This document shows, in pieces, positions 8,759 through 17,139 of a stretch of DNA of 64,000 nt. The stretch spans positions 671,391 to 735,390 of the forward strand of contig NZ_JALHRX010000001.1 of the NCBI RefSeq assembly GCF_023952475.1. Reading direction: 5' to 3'. This DNA is from Cupriavidus sp. WGlv3 (GTDB lineage: Bacteria; Pseudomonadota; Gammaproteobacteria; Burkholderiales; Burkholderiaceae). Within the stretch, counting starts at the first letter, position 1. Every line of letters begins with the position of its first letter. A model generated the notes under the pieces. That model worked only from the letters and a program-made list of their open reading frames with translations, did no database searches and was not told the DNA's origin. Both the position numbers and the translations under genes were made by a program.

Positions 8759-9700
8759 TCAGGGCACCAGCACGAAGCGCTGGCGCGCGCCCCGGGCCTG
8801 CGCCGCCCACACGCGCCCGACCGCTTCCAGCGGCTCGGCGACGATATCGATCTCCATGCGCCCGGCGGCGGTATGCCGGCACAGTTCGGCGTAGGCCTGT
8901 GCCTGCGCCGCGATGGGGGCATGGTAGTAGGCGAAGCCCATGATGTCGAAGCACGTCTGGCGCGCGGCGGCGCCGGCAAAGGTGATGGTCGGCGCGACCG
9001 TGGTGCCGATATGGACCAGCCGCCCGCCGTGGCCGAGCGCCAGCAGCGCGGCTTCGGCAGGCGCGCCGCACAGGTAGTCCAGCACGATATCGACGCTGCC
9101 GTCGGCCGCATTGCGGTAGGCGTCGAGCAGGTCGCCGGGCTGGTCAAGCGGCACCACCGCATCGGCGCCCAGCCTTCGCGCACGCTCCAGCGCGCGCACG
9201 TCGCGCCCGGCGGCGATGACGCGGCCGGCGCCGAGCAGCTTGGCCGCGGCCACCGCCAGCAGACCCGAAATGCCGGTCGCGCCGAGCACCAGCACGGTCT
9301 CGCCCGGCTGCATGCGCGCGCGCCACGACAGCGGCAGCCATGCCGCCAGGCCGGCGTTGCCCAGCGCGGCTGCGCGGGCGTCGTCGATGCCGTCCGGCAC
9401 CGGGAAGGTCAGCGCCGGGTCGACCAGCGCGCGCTGCGCCATCGAGCCGTACGGCGCGTGCGGCGCGTTGACGTTGAAGTAGACGCGCCGGCCATCGGAG
9501 AGGCGCCCTACGCCCTCGCGCCCCACCACGAAGCGGCCCGCGCCCGGCTTGAGGTAGTGGCGGCCTTCGGCAATGGCCATGTCCAGCCGCGTCAGCGCAG
9601 ACGCGGCAACCTTGACCACCACCTTGCCGGGCTCGGCGACCGGGTCGTCGAACTCCTGGTACACCGGCGCCTGGCCGGCGAGCGATACCGCTGCTTTCAT
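8759..9700 (-). CDS. medium-chain dehydrogenase/reductase, quinone-oxidoreductase-like
   Basis: A 313-residue MDR-superfamily protein. It has an N-terminal GroES-like domain (GKVVVKVAASALTRLDMAI, GREGVGRL) and a Rossmann domain with VLVLGATGISGLLAV. The structural-zinc cysteines and the catalytic Cys/His pair of zinc alcohol dehydrogenases are absent, so an NAD(P)H:quinone or enoyl-type reductase role is more likely. The start at 9700 follows AAGGAGA; the upstream in-frame ATG at 9745 is less likely. Its promoter region contains the palindrome at 9767-9780, so the divergent LacI-type regulator probably controls it. Confidence 0.82.
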   Translation of the reverse strand: MKAAVSLAGQAPVYQEFDDPVAEPGKVVVKVAASALTRLDMAIAEGRHYLKPGAGRFVVGREGVGRLSDGRRVYFNVNAPHAPYGSMAQRALVDPALTFPVPDGIDDARAAALGNAGLAAWLPLSWRARMQPGETVLVLGATGISGLLAVAAAKLLGAGRVIAAGRDVRALERARRLGADAVVPLDQPGDLLDAYRNAADGSVDIVLDYLCGAPAEAALLALGHGGRLVHIGTTVAPTITFAGAAARQTCFDIMGFAYYHAPIAAQAQAYAELCRHTAAGRMEIDIVAEPLEAVGRVWAAQARGARQRFVLVP

Positions 9701-9766
9701 CTCTGTCTCTCCTTTTGCTGGCCTGGGCCGGCTGCGGCTTGGCATCGCCGCCCGGGCAGATTACAA

Positions 9767-9780
9767 TGCAATCGATTGCA
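9767..9780. promoter_or_regulatory. LacI-family operator, copy 1
   Basis: TGCAATCGATTGCA is a perfect 14-base palindrome with the central CG pair typical of LacI/GalR operators. It sits between the divergent dehydrogenase (start 9700) and lacI-type gene (start 9914). The same 14-mer recurs at 10968-10981. Control of both genes by the encoded regulator is inferred from position and repetition. Confidence 0.75.
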
Positions 9781-9913
9781 CGACAAGCGCAAAGCCTGGT
9801 GACATCCGGGCCGATTGTAGGAATCGCCGCGGCCTTGCGTCCAATCCACTTTTTGCCGGTATCCCGATAACCAGGCGGTATGGCGCGCCGTCTGCCACAC
9901 GTAGCACTTAGCG

Positions 9914-10927
9914 ATGAGCAAGCCCACCATCAAGCAGATTGCCGAAGCACTCGACGTGCATCCGTCGACCGTATCGCGCGTGCTGAACCCGCAGACCCGC
10001 CACCGCATCGGCGACGAACTGGTGGCGCGCGTGCTGAAGGCGGCGCAGGACCTGCACTACTCGCCCAACCGCATCGCCGCGGCGCTGCGCACGCGGCGCT
10101 CCGGCACCATCGGCGTGGTGGTGCCGGACATCGGCAGCCCGGTGTTTCCGCCGATCGTGCTCGGCATCGAGAACGCACTGTCGCGGCACCGCTATATCCC
10201 GATCGTCGCCAATGCCGGCGGCGACAAGACGCGCCAGACCTTTATCGTCGACCAGTTGCTGGCGCGGCAGGTCGACGGCCTGATCCTCGCCACCGCCGAG
10301 CGCAACGACCCGGTGGTCGACCATTGCCTGGCGCAGGGCGTGCCGCTGGTGATGGTCAATCGCAGCGACGATGCCGGGCGCGTGTCCAGCATTGTCGGCG
10401 ACCACCGCCAGGCGATGGCGCTCGCCGTCGGCCACCTGCACGCGCTGGGCCATCGGCGCATCGGCCATGTGGCCGGACCGACCAATCTCTCGACCGGCCA
10501 CGAGCGCGAAGCGGGCTTCCTGCAGGCGGTGGCGGAGCTGGGTATGGCCGCCTCGCACTGCCCGGTGGTGCGCGCGCCGGCCTACACGGAAGCGGCCGGC
10601 CAGGCCGCGTGCGCGCAACTGCTGGCGCAGCGCCGGCGCGTCACCGCGGTGGTGGCCGCCAATGATTTCCTGGCGCTGGGGTGCTATGCGGCCGTCAACG
10701 CCTCGGGCGGCAGCTGCCCCTCGAACCTGTCGGTGGTCGGGCACAACGACATGCTGCTGATGCATGCGGTGGCCCCGGCGCTGACCACCATCCGCGTGCC
10801 GTTCTACGAGATGGGCACGCGCGCCGCCGCGTTGATGCTGGGCGCGCTGGACGGCAGCATCACCACCACTGCGCGGACCCTGCTGGCACCGGAACTGGTG
10901 GTGCGGGATTCGACCCGGCCGCTGTAA
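9914..10927 (+). CDS. LacI/GalR-family transcriptional regulator
   Basis: A 337-residue repressor-type protein. The N-terminal helix-turn-helix reads TIKQIAEALDVHPSTVSRVLN (residues ~4-24), followed by a hinge region and a periplasmic-binding-protein-like effector domain (GTIGVVVPDIGSPVFPPIVLGIE onward; DGLILATAER; RRIGHVAGP). The effector is unknown, but the adjacent dehydrogenase suggests a small carbonyl or acid rather than necessarily a sugar. Identical palindromic cores occur upstream of this gene and immediately after it, before the LysR gene, so autoregulation and control of the LysR gene are plausible. A terminator-like hairpin follows the stop. Confidence 0.9.
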   Translation: MSKPTIKQIAEALDVHPSTVSRVLNPQTRHRIGDELVARVLKAAQDLHYSPNRIAAALRTRRSGTIGVVVPDIGSPVFPPIVLGIENALSRHRYIPIVANAGGDKTRQTFIVDQLLARQVDGLILATAERNDPVVDHCLAQGVPLVMVNRSDDAGRVSSIVGDHRQAMALAVGHLHALGHRRIGHVAGPTNLSTGHEREAGFLQAVAELGMAASHCPVVRAPAYTEAAGQAACAQLLAQRRRVTAVVAANDFLALGCYAAVNASGGSCPSNLSVVGHNDMLLMHAVAPALTTIRVPFYEMGTRAAALMLGALDGSITTTARTLLAPELVVRDSTRPL

Positions 10928-10931
10928 CGCT

Positions 10932-10957
10932 GGCGCTCGCAAGGGCGCCGTTTTTTT
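10932..10957 (+). terminator. Rho-independent terminator of the lacI-type gene
   Basis: A five-base-pair stem GGCGC/GCGCC (10932-10936 with 10945-10949) is followed by seven T residues at 10951-10957, a few bases after the lacI-type stop codon. It separates that gene from the second operator and the LysR gene. Confidence 0.65.
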
Positions 10958-10962
10958 CGACA

Positions 10963-10986
10963 ATTTGTGCAATCGATTGCACAAAT
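10963..10986. promoter_or_regulatory. LacI-family operator, copy 2 (24-bp perfect palindrome)
   Basis: The core TGCAATCGATTGCA at 10968-10981 is identical to the site at 9767-9780. Here the symmetry extends without mismatch over 24 bases (10963-10986). It ends 20 bases before the LysR start codon, so a bound repressor would overlap the transcription or translation start region of that gene. Confidence 0.78.
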
Positions 10987-11006
10987 CCGGCCAGTAGAGC
11001 TACGCC

Positions 11007-11951
11007 ATGGATCTCCGACAGCTTCGCTACTTCAAGGTGCTGGCCACGCTGCAGCACTTCGGCCGCGCCTCGGCAGCGCTGCATATCGCGCAGCCTGCGC
11101 TCAGCCGCCAGATCCGGCTGCTCGAGGAAGAACTGGGCGTGCGCCTGCTGGAGCGCCACGTGCGCGGCGCCACGCCCACGCCGGAGGGCCTGGTGCTGCT
11201 GGACCGCGCCTCCTTCCTGCTGCGCTACGCCGACCAGGTCAAAGTGGACATCGCCGACCTCGCCGCGTCGCCGCGCGGGCTGGTTGCGGTGGGGCTGACG
11301 CCGGCGCTGGCGCCGCTACTGTTCATCCCGCTGGCCGAAACGCTGCGCGAGCAGTATCCGGAGATCCGCCTGCGCCTGGTGGAGAATTTCGCTCCCGCGC
11401 TGCAGGATGCGCTGCTGCAAGGCACGCTCGACGTCGCGCTGCTGAGCGGGCCGGTGTCGAGCTCCGGGGTCTCGGCGGTGCCGCTGGTGGCGGAGAGCCT
11501 GTGCGCGATCGGCCCGCGGGGTGATGCCGCGCTGGGTGATGGGCCGGTGGAGATCGAACAGCTGCAGGGCCTCCCATTGATCCTGACCGGCGTGCCGAAG
11601 TCAGGCGTGCGGCTGGCGCTGGAAGCGCTGGCGGCGCGCCAGGGCCTGGAGCTGCAGGTCACGATGGAGGTGGAATCGATCGAGGTAGCCCGGCGACTGG
11701 TAGCGCGCGGGTTCGGCTGGACCGTGCATTTCGCCGCGGCGATCCGGGACGAACTGGAGGCCGGACACCTGCAGGCCGTGCCGGTGCAAGGGCTCGAACT
11801 GCATCGGCTGATCGGCTATGCCGCGGCACGGCCGCCGTCGCGGGCGACGCTGGCTGTGATGGAAACGCTGAGGCGGGTGGCGACGGAGTTGGCGGTGGCT
11901 GGGAGCTGGCCGAATTGCAGGGTGCTGGGGGAGATCGGGGGTGGTTCTTAG
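11007..11951 (+). CDS. LysR-family transcriptional regulator
   Basis: A 314-residue LTTR. The N-terminal winged helix-turn-helix starts MDLRQLRYFKVLATLQHFGRA and includes ALHIAQPALSRQIRLLEEELGVRLLER. A two-lobed effector domain follows (LVAVGLTPALAPLLFIPLAETL onward). It resembles regulators of aromatic and organic-acid catabolism in general shape only. The gene is preceded by the 24-bp LacI-type operator and is convergent with the porin/Bug/amidohydrolase operon, which it might regulate. No direct evidence for this was seen. Confidence 0.88.
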   Translation: MDLRQLRYFKVLATLQHFGRASAALHIAQPALSRQIRLLEEELGVRLLERHVRGATPTPEGLVLLDRASFLLRYADQVKVDIADLAASPRGLVAVGLTPALAPLLFIPLAETLREQYPEIRLRLVENFAPALQDALLQGTLDVALLSGPVSSSGVSAVPLVAESLCAIGPRGDAALGDGPVEIEQLQGLPLILTGVPKSGVRLALEALAARQGLELQVTMEVESIEVARRLVARGFGWTVHFAAAIRDELEAGHLQAVPVQGLELHRLIGYAAARPPSRATLAVMETLRRVATELAVAGSWPNCRVLGEIGGGS

Positions 11952-12004
11952 TGGGCGTTGGCGCGGTTAAGCACGTCTTCCCTTCCGCGGAGCTTTCGCT
12001 GCTC

Positions 12005-13714
12005 CTATCGCTCCTTGCGCGCAGCAAAACCCCCATCGCCATGCACCACCCTGCCACCCACCATCGTCAGCACCGAACGGATGCGGTGGATGTCTTCAAC
12101 CGGGACGGTCAGGTAGGGCCGGTCCAGCACCGCCAGATCGGCCAGCTTGCCCGCCTCCAGCGTGCCGCGCGAAGCCTCATCGAACGAAATCCACGCCGCG
12201 TTGGCGGTATAGAGCCGTAACGCCTCCAGCCGCGACAGCCGGAACTCATCCTTGCGCCGGACTTCCCGGCCGATCGAATAGCCCCCGACATGGAACTCCA
12301 GCGCACGCCAGACGCCCGGGATACCGATGCGCGTGGCATCCGTGCCCCCTGCCACTTTCAGCCCGTGCTGCAGGGCCAGCCGCACCGGCGGCGCGGCCTC
12401 GGCCACATGATGGCCATTGGCGTGGCCGATGGCGCCGGCCTCGAAGTACGGCCCCATCTGCACCGTGTAGGCCAGCCCTAGCGCCTTCATGCGGCGGAAG
12501 GTCTCGGGCTTGCCGGTGTTCAGGTGGGCCATGGCCCAGCGCAGCTTGCCCAGGTCGTGGTGTTTTGCCACTTCCTCGAACACGTCGAGGATGGCGTTGG
12601 CGGCATCGTCGGTATAGGCGTGTATCTCCACCGGATAGCCGCGGCTGGCGGCAAAGGTGGCAACCTTCAGCAGCTCCTCGCGGTCCTTTGCCGACGGCTG
12701 GAATCCGGGCCCCATCTTCACGCCGTCGTCCATGCCGAACACCAGCATTTCGCCCGGTCCCAGGAAACGCAGCTTGCCGTCGCCCATGCGCGGCGGCAGG
12801 TAGGCCAGCGTGTTGCGGAACCACTCGGCCTCGTTGCCCGCGACCAGGGTCGGAATGCGATAGCCCACCCGCAGCGACAGCCGGTCTTCGCGCCACAGTG
12901 CGAACAGCGGATCGTACGCGGCGCCTGGCCCGGCAGTCGGGTCGATCAGCGCGGTAACACCGAGGCTGTTGAGCCGGCCGAAGAAGGCCTGCAGGCTGGC
13001 CTTGGCATCCACCTGGCTCTGCGCCAGGATGCGGCCGAACAGTGCCGACAGCGGCCGGATCGCGCCGAACACACGGCCGGTGAGGCGGCCTTCGCGGTCG
13101 CGTTCCATGCGGATGCCGGGTGGCAACGCATCGGGCTGGTCGAGGCGCAGCGCCTCGATCGCCCGCGCGTTGACCAGCGCGTAGTCGTACAGGTACTGCA
13201 CGTAGGCCGGATTGTCAGGCAGCAACGCCGTCAGCTCGGCCGGCGTCGGCGCGCGTTTCTCGGTGAACTGGTCGGGGTGCCACGAGCCGGTCACGGCCAC
13301 CCATTTGCCGGGGCCGCGCGCCAGCGCGGTCTTGCGCAGCTGTTCCAGGCCCGCAGCCAGGCTCGTGGTTTCGCCTTCGTACCAGTAGGTCTCGAAGGCA
13401 TAGCTCTGGCCGCCGCGAATGGCGTGGATATGGGTGTCGATCAGGCCCGGAATCACCGTGCGCCCGCCCAGGTCGATGACCTCGGTGGCCGGGCCGGCCA
13501 GGCGGCGGATCTGCGGGTTGCCGCCGACCGCGACGATGCGCTCGCCGCGGATGGCGATGGCCTGCGCCACCGTATCGGTAGCGTCCATGGTGAGCACCGT
13601 GCCGTTCACGAGGATCCGGTCCGCGTGCGCGGCGGCCTGCGCCTGTGCCCCACAGGCAGCCATCAGGCTAGCTGCCGCCACGGCATGCGCGAGCGTACGT
13701 GCAATGCAACCCAT
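12005..13714 (-). CDS. secreted amidohydrolase (YtcJ-like, metallo-dependent hydrolase)
   Basis: A 569-residue amidohydrolase-superfamily enzyme. It has a signal peptide (residues ~1-28, CIARTLAHAVAAASLMAACGAQAQA), the beta-sandwich segment RILVNGTVLTMD, and the metal motif PGLIDTHIHA (DxHxH). Later elements are VEIHAYTDDA, AMAHLNTG and GGTDATRIG. YtcJ-like family members hydrolyse amide or related bonds in small molecules; the substrate here is unknown. ATG 13714 was chosen because it places the signal peptide at the N-terminus; the in-frame extension to 13846 is unconserved. It is the last gene of a probable operon after the porin and the Bug-type binding protein. Confidence 0.82.
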   Translation of the reverse strand: MGCIARTLAHAVAAASLMAACGAQAQAAAHADRILVNGTVLTMDATDTVAQAIAIRGERIVAVGGNPQIRRLAGPATEVIDLGGRTVIPGLIDTHIHAIRGGQSYAFETYWYEGETTSLAAGLEQLRKTALARGPGKWVAVTGSWHPDQFTEKRAPTPAELTALLPDNPAYVQYLYDYALVNARAIEALRLDQPDALPPGIRMERDREGRLTGRVFGAIRPLSALFGRILAQSQVDAKASLQAFFGRLNSLGVTALIDPTAGPGAAYDPLFALWREDRLSLRVGYRIPTLVAGNEAEWFRNTLAYLPPRMGDGKLRFLGPGEMLVFGMDDGVKMGPGFQPSAKDREELLKVATFAASRGYPVEIHAYTDDAANAILDVFEEVAKHHDLGKLRWAMAHLNTGKPETFRRMKALGLAYTVQMGPYFEAGAIGHANGHHVAEAAPPVRLALQHGLKVAGGTDATRIGIPGVWRALEFHVGGYSIGREVRRKDEFRLSRLEALRLYTANAAWISFDEASRGTLEAGKLADLAVLDRPYLTVPVEDIHRIRSVLTMVGGRVVHGDGGFAARKER

Positions 13715-13781
13715 ACCTGTGTTCCGTGTGTCAGAAGAAGCGGCGCCCGACTCGCGCCGGGCGCCGGCACTGCATGCAGCG

Positions 13782-14762
13782 TTACTGGCCCGGCTGCGCG
13801 CCCGAGCGCTTGACGATGGGCTCGAGCTTGGCGATGTCGGCGGCAATCAGCTTGTCGAACGCGGCCGGCGTCGACGGCTTGGCCTCGGCGCCTTGCGCGA
13901 TCAGCTTGTCGCGCGTCGCCGGCGCACCCAGCGCCTGCTGCATCGCCGTGTTCAGGCGCGCCACGATCTCCTTGGGCGTGCCCGCCGGCGCCAGCACGCC
14001 GAACCAGGCATCGAACACATAGCCCGGCACGCCCGCCTCGGCGATGGTGGGCACGTCAGGCAGCGACGGCACGCGCGCCGCCGTGGCCACGCCCAGGATG
14101 CGCAGCTTGCCGTCCTTGACGAACTGCAGCGCGGTGATCGACGGGGCGAAGAACATGTCGACGCGTCCGCTCATCACATCGGTGATGGCCGCCGGGGCGC
14201 CCTTGTACGGGATATGCCGGGTCTGCACGCCCGCGCTCACGTTGAACAGCTCGCCGCTCAGGTGCGAAGAGCTGCCGCTGCCCGCCGAGCTGTAGGTCAC
14301 CGAGTCAGGCCTGGCGCGCGCCGCGGCCAGCAGGTCCTTGAGTGTGCGGTACGGGCTGGAGGCGCTGACCACCAGCAGGTAGGGCATGGTCGCCACGGTC
14401 GAGATGCCCTTCAGGTCGCGCGTGGTGTCGTACGGCAGCTTCGGATAGAGCGTGGGATTGACCGCATGGCCGGCGGAGGTCAGCAGCAGCGTGTAGCCGT
14501 CAGCGGGCGCCTTGGCCACCACCGCGGTGCCGATGGTGCCGCCGGCGCCGGGCCGGTTGTCGACGACGATCTGCATGTTCGACGAGGCGCTCATCTCGGC
14601 GCTGACGATGCGCGCCAGCAGGTCGGTGGCGCTGCCGGCGGCAAACGGCACTACCATCCGGATCGGCTTGTCGGGATAGCTGTCGGCGCGCGCCGCGCCG
14701 TGCAGCAGCGGCAAGGACAAGGCGGCGGCCAGCGTGGCGCACAGCATGTGGCGGAATCTCAT
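13782..14762 (-). CDS. Bug/TctC-family periplasmic binding protein
   Basis: A 326-residue tripartite-tricarboxylate-transporter-type receptor. A signal peptide (HMLCATLAAALSLPLLHGAARA) is followed by SYPDKPIRMVVPFAAGSATDLLAR and the glycine-rich VVDNRPGAGGTIGT, both diagnostic of Bug proteins. These bind carboxylates or related small molecules in the periplasm and are very numerous in Cupriavidus and Bordetella. No TctA/TctB membrane genes are nearby, as is usual for orphan Bug proteins. A clear AGGAGA precedes the ATG. It lies between the porin and the amidohydrolase genes, suggesting capture of the porin-admitted substrate. Confidence 0.9.
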   Translation of the reverse strand: MRFRHMLCATLAAALSLPLLHGAARADSYPDKPIRMVVPFAAGSATDLLARIVSAEMSASSNMQIVVDNRPGAGGTIGTAVVAKAPADGYTLLLTSAGHAVNPTLYPKLPYDTTRDLKGISTVATMPYLLVVSASSPYRTLKDLLAAARARPDSVTYSSAGSGSSSHLSGELFNVSAGVQTRHIPYKGAPAAITDVMSGRVDMFFAPSITALQFVKDGKLRILGVATAARVPSLPDVPTIAEAGVPGYVFDAWFGVLAPAGTPKEIVARLNTAMQQALGAPATRDKLIAQGAEAKPSTPAAFDKLIAADIAKLEPIVKRSGAQPGQ

Positions 14763-14814
14763 GTGGGGTCTCCTGGATCGTCGGTGTCTTGGTAATGGCC
14801 CGGGCGAAGCGCCC

Positions 14815-15909
14815 TCAGAACACGTGGCGCATGCCCAGCGCAAAGGTCTGCGGATCGGCGCCGGCGGAGATGCCGAGCTCGTTGATGGCAAAGTCGTAGG
14901 TGGCGTTCTTCTTGTTGAAGATGCGGCTGTAGAAGCCGAATACCGAGGTGCGCTTGGACAGCGGGTATTCGTAGCCGACGGTGGCCTGCACGGCGCCGGT
15001 GTCCGGACCGCTGCGGAAGAAGCCGACGGTCTCGGTGGCGTTGCCGCGGCCATTGCCGGCGTAGCCGACGCCGGCGCGCAGGCTGCCGGTCCACAGCTTC
15101 TGCACCACCGAGGCGTAGTACGCATCGCGCTTCAGGTCGCCGGTGGCGGTGCGGTAGTGCAGCCGCTCGTAGATCACGGAAACCCTGGTGGTCGGGAACT
15201 GGTACGACAGGCCGATCTTCATGCCTTCGTCGTCGCGGCCCGCGGTCTGGTAGTTGTTGTGGCGCTCGTAGGCCAGCACCACGTTCAGCGGGCCGTTGTC
15301 ATAGGCCCCGGCGAACGACCACAGGCTCGGGTTGCGCGGCACCGTGGTGCGCTCTTCATTGACGCCCCAGGTTACGCCGCCGCTGAAGCCGTTCCATTTC
15401 GGGCTGCGGTAGTGCAGGCTGTTCTTCTGTCGGCGGTCGAAGGCACTGGTGTCCTGGACGTTGTCGGAGGTCGGGGTCGAGCCGTTGCCGATCAGCGCCA
15501 TATAGCCGGCCGTGGTCGGATAGAACGGATCGTAGGACGACGTGGCTTCGAGGTAGGGCGTGGTCCAGTTGCCCATGAAAAAGCTGCCGGCCGACCCGGC
15601 CAACCCGACGCGGGTATTGCGGCTGGCCAGTTGCCCGCTGCCCGTATCCAAAGAGATATTGCTTTCGATCTGCCAGATCGCCTTCAGACTGCCATACAGC
15701 GCCTCTTCGCCACGCATGCCGAACACCGAGCGGTTGTTGGTAAGGCGGCCGGTGCCGCCCAGCCTGGTGCCATCGGATGCCGTCGATGCGTCGGAATACT
15801 CCATCGACGTATTCAGCCGGCCATACAGCGTGACGTGGTTCTGCGCCGAAGCGACGGTGCAGCAGGCCGCGAGCGCCGCAAAGGTGGCGCCCGCAAGGGG
15901 GTTCTTCAT
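14815..15909 (-). CDS. outer-membrane porin (Gram-negative general porin, OmpC-like)
   Basis: A 364-residue trimeric-porin-type protein. A signal peptide (residues 1-22, cut after ASA) is followed by QNHVTLYGRLNTSMEYS, the classic betaproteobacterial porin start. Alternating amphipathic strands follow, with LGSVFGMRGEE-like and GNWTTPY segments, and the protein terminates in GMRHVF with the C-terminal Phe needed for BAM-dependent insertion. It admits small hydrophilic solutes across the outer membrane. GGAGACA lies just upstream of ATG 15909. It is the first gene of a minus-strand operon with a Bug receptor and an amidohydrolase. Confidence 0.9.
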   Translation of the reverse strand: MKNPLAGATFAALAACCTVASAQNHVTLYGRLNTSMEYSDASTASDGTRLGGTGRLTNNRSVFGMRGEEALYGSLKAIWQIESNISLDTGSGQLASRNTRVGLAGSAGSFFMGNWTTPYLEATSSYDPFYPTTAGYMALIGNGSTPTSDNVQDTSAFDRRQKNSLHYRSPKWNGFSGGVTWGVNEERTTVPRNPSLWSFAGAYDNGPLNVVLAYERHNNYQTAGRDDEGMKIGLSYQFPTTRVSVIYERLHYRTATGDLKRDAYYASVVQKLWTGSLRAGVGYAGNGRGNATETVGFFRSGPDTGAVQATVGYEYPLSKRTSVFGFYSRIFNKKNATYDFAINELGISAGADPQTFALGMRHVF

Positions 15910-16304
15910 GTTGTCTCCAGTGTCGGTCTTGCGCCTGTCCGAATCGATACGGGGATGCCTGCCCCGCCCCGTGCACGAAATCGCGGGCAGCAGCAACCCC
16001 TGCCCGGACTACGGCATCAGCAATGTCTGGATTCTTGATTGCGCTATCTCATGCGGCGGATGTACGCGGCGATGCAGCGTGAGGGGATTCTAGAAATCGG
16101 GTATCGCAGCGTCCATTCGCATTTTCTTTTGGTCACCATATCGATTTGTTATCGTGAAGGCGGACCACGCTGGCATGGACATTCGCAGCTTAGGGCGCAG
16201 GTGCGGGACCCGGTAGTGGGCGGTGGTGTGTCGCTGTGTTCCAGCCATGGGACGGCGTGAACACAGGAAGTGCTGAGTGTGCGGGACTACGGAGTGGGGG
16301 CAAC
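15910..16304. other. noncoding region upstream of the porin operon
   Basis: About 395 bases hold no convincing gene. The segment 16110-16160 is more AT-rich than its surroundings and contains ATATCGAT and TTATCG elements that may belong to the porin promoter or a regulator site. No clear -35/-10 pair could be fixed. Short open frames here lack ribosome-binding sites and coding character. Confidence 0.4.
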
Positions 16305-16330
16305 AAAAAAGGGCCTGGCGGCCCTTTTTT
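16305..16330 (-). terminator. Rho-independent terminator of sodB
   Basis: A GGGCC/GGCCC stem (16311-16315 with 16320-16324, TGGC loop) is flanked by six A on the left and six T on the right, so it can act in both directions. It lies 28 bases after the sodB stop on the minus strand. Confidence 0.85.
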
Positions 16331-16358
16331 GTTTGCTGCGGTCTGGACGATGCGTGGA

Positions 16359-16940
16359 TCAGCCAGCGAAGTTCTTGCCGGCGAAGTCCCAGTTCACGAC
16401 GTTCCAGAATGCCTCGACGTACTTCGGGCGGGCATTGCGGTAGTCGATGTAGTAGGCGTGCTCCCACACGTCGCAGGTCAGCAGCGGCTTGGCGTCGGTG
16501 GTCAGCGGCGTGGCGGCGTTGGAGGTGGACACCAGGTCCAGCGAGCCGTCGGCCTTCTTGACCAGCCAGGCCCAGCCCGAACCGAAGGTGCCGACGGCAA
16601 CCTTGGTGAACTCTTCCTTGAACTTGTCGAACGAGCCCCACTTGGCGTTGATGGCATCGGCCAGTGCGCCGGTCGGCTGGCCGCCGCCGTTGGGCTTCAG
16701 CGAATCCCAGTAGAAGGTGTGGTTCCACACCTGGGCGGCGTTGTTGAAGATGCCGCCCGACGACTTCTTGACGATCTCTTCCAGGGTCGCGTTTTCGAAC
16801 TCGGTGCCCTTGATGAGGTTGTTCAGGTTGGTGACGTAGGTCTGGTGGTGCTTGTCATGATGGAACTCCAGCGTCTCCTTGGAGATGTGCGGAGCCAGGG
16901 CATCATGCGCGTACGGAAGCGGGGGGAGCTTGTGTTCCAT
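16359..16940 (-). CDS. sodB: superoxide dismutase, iron type
   Basis: A 193-residue Fe/Mn superoxide dismutase that converts superoxide to oxygen and hydrogen peroxide in the cytoplasm. Metal ligands are H27, H74, D157 (DVWEH) and H161. Q70 in NNAAQVWNH occupies the position that favours iron over manganese, and the FGSGWAWL context also fits FeSOD. The length is typical of SodB. The start gives [17 protein letters not shown], the standard family N-terminus. It is followed by a strong terminator and is probably transcribed separately from xseA, 200 bases upstream. Confidence 0.96.
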   Translation of the reverse strand: MEHKLPPLPYAHDALAPHISKETLEFHHDKHHQTYVTNLNNLIKGTEFENATLEEIVKKSSGGIFNNAAQVWNHTFYWDSLKPNGGGQPTGALADAINAKWGSFDKFKEEFTKVAVGTFGSGWAWLVKKADGSLDLVSTSNAATPLTTDAKPLLTCDVWEHAYYIDYRNARPKYVEAFWNVVNWDFAGKNFAG

Positions 16941-17139
16941 TGTTCTGTCTCTGTGGGTTGGGGTTGTGGGTCCGGAATTGCCGATTGTAGGGGACTTGCA
17001 AGACCCACGCAAACCGCGGCGCAAAGCCCCCTGCTCCGATGTTAGTTTGTCCGCGCGCGGCTTTCCGGGAGATTTCGGCGCGGCCTTTCGGGCCTGTGCC
17101 GCACGCGCATGGGAGGCGTTCCCGGCGCCGCGCGGCGGC

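Noticed and set aside
7821..9071. 416-codon minus-strand frame extending the 93-residue small gene upstream
   Set aside because: It overlaps the secreted-protein and dehydrogenase genes; the ATG at 8102 with GGAGG is the convincing start, and the upstream portion is low-complexity Arg/Pro.
16090..16728. 212-codon frame on the minus strand spanning the region before and into sodB
   Set aside because: It runs out of frame through sodB and the terminator hairpin; sodB itself is certain.
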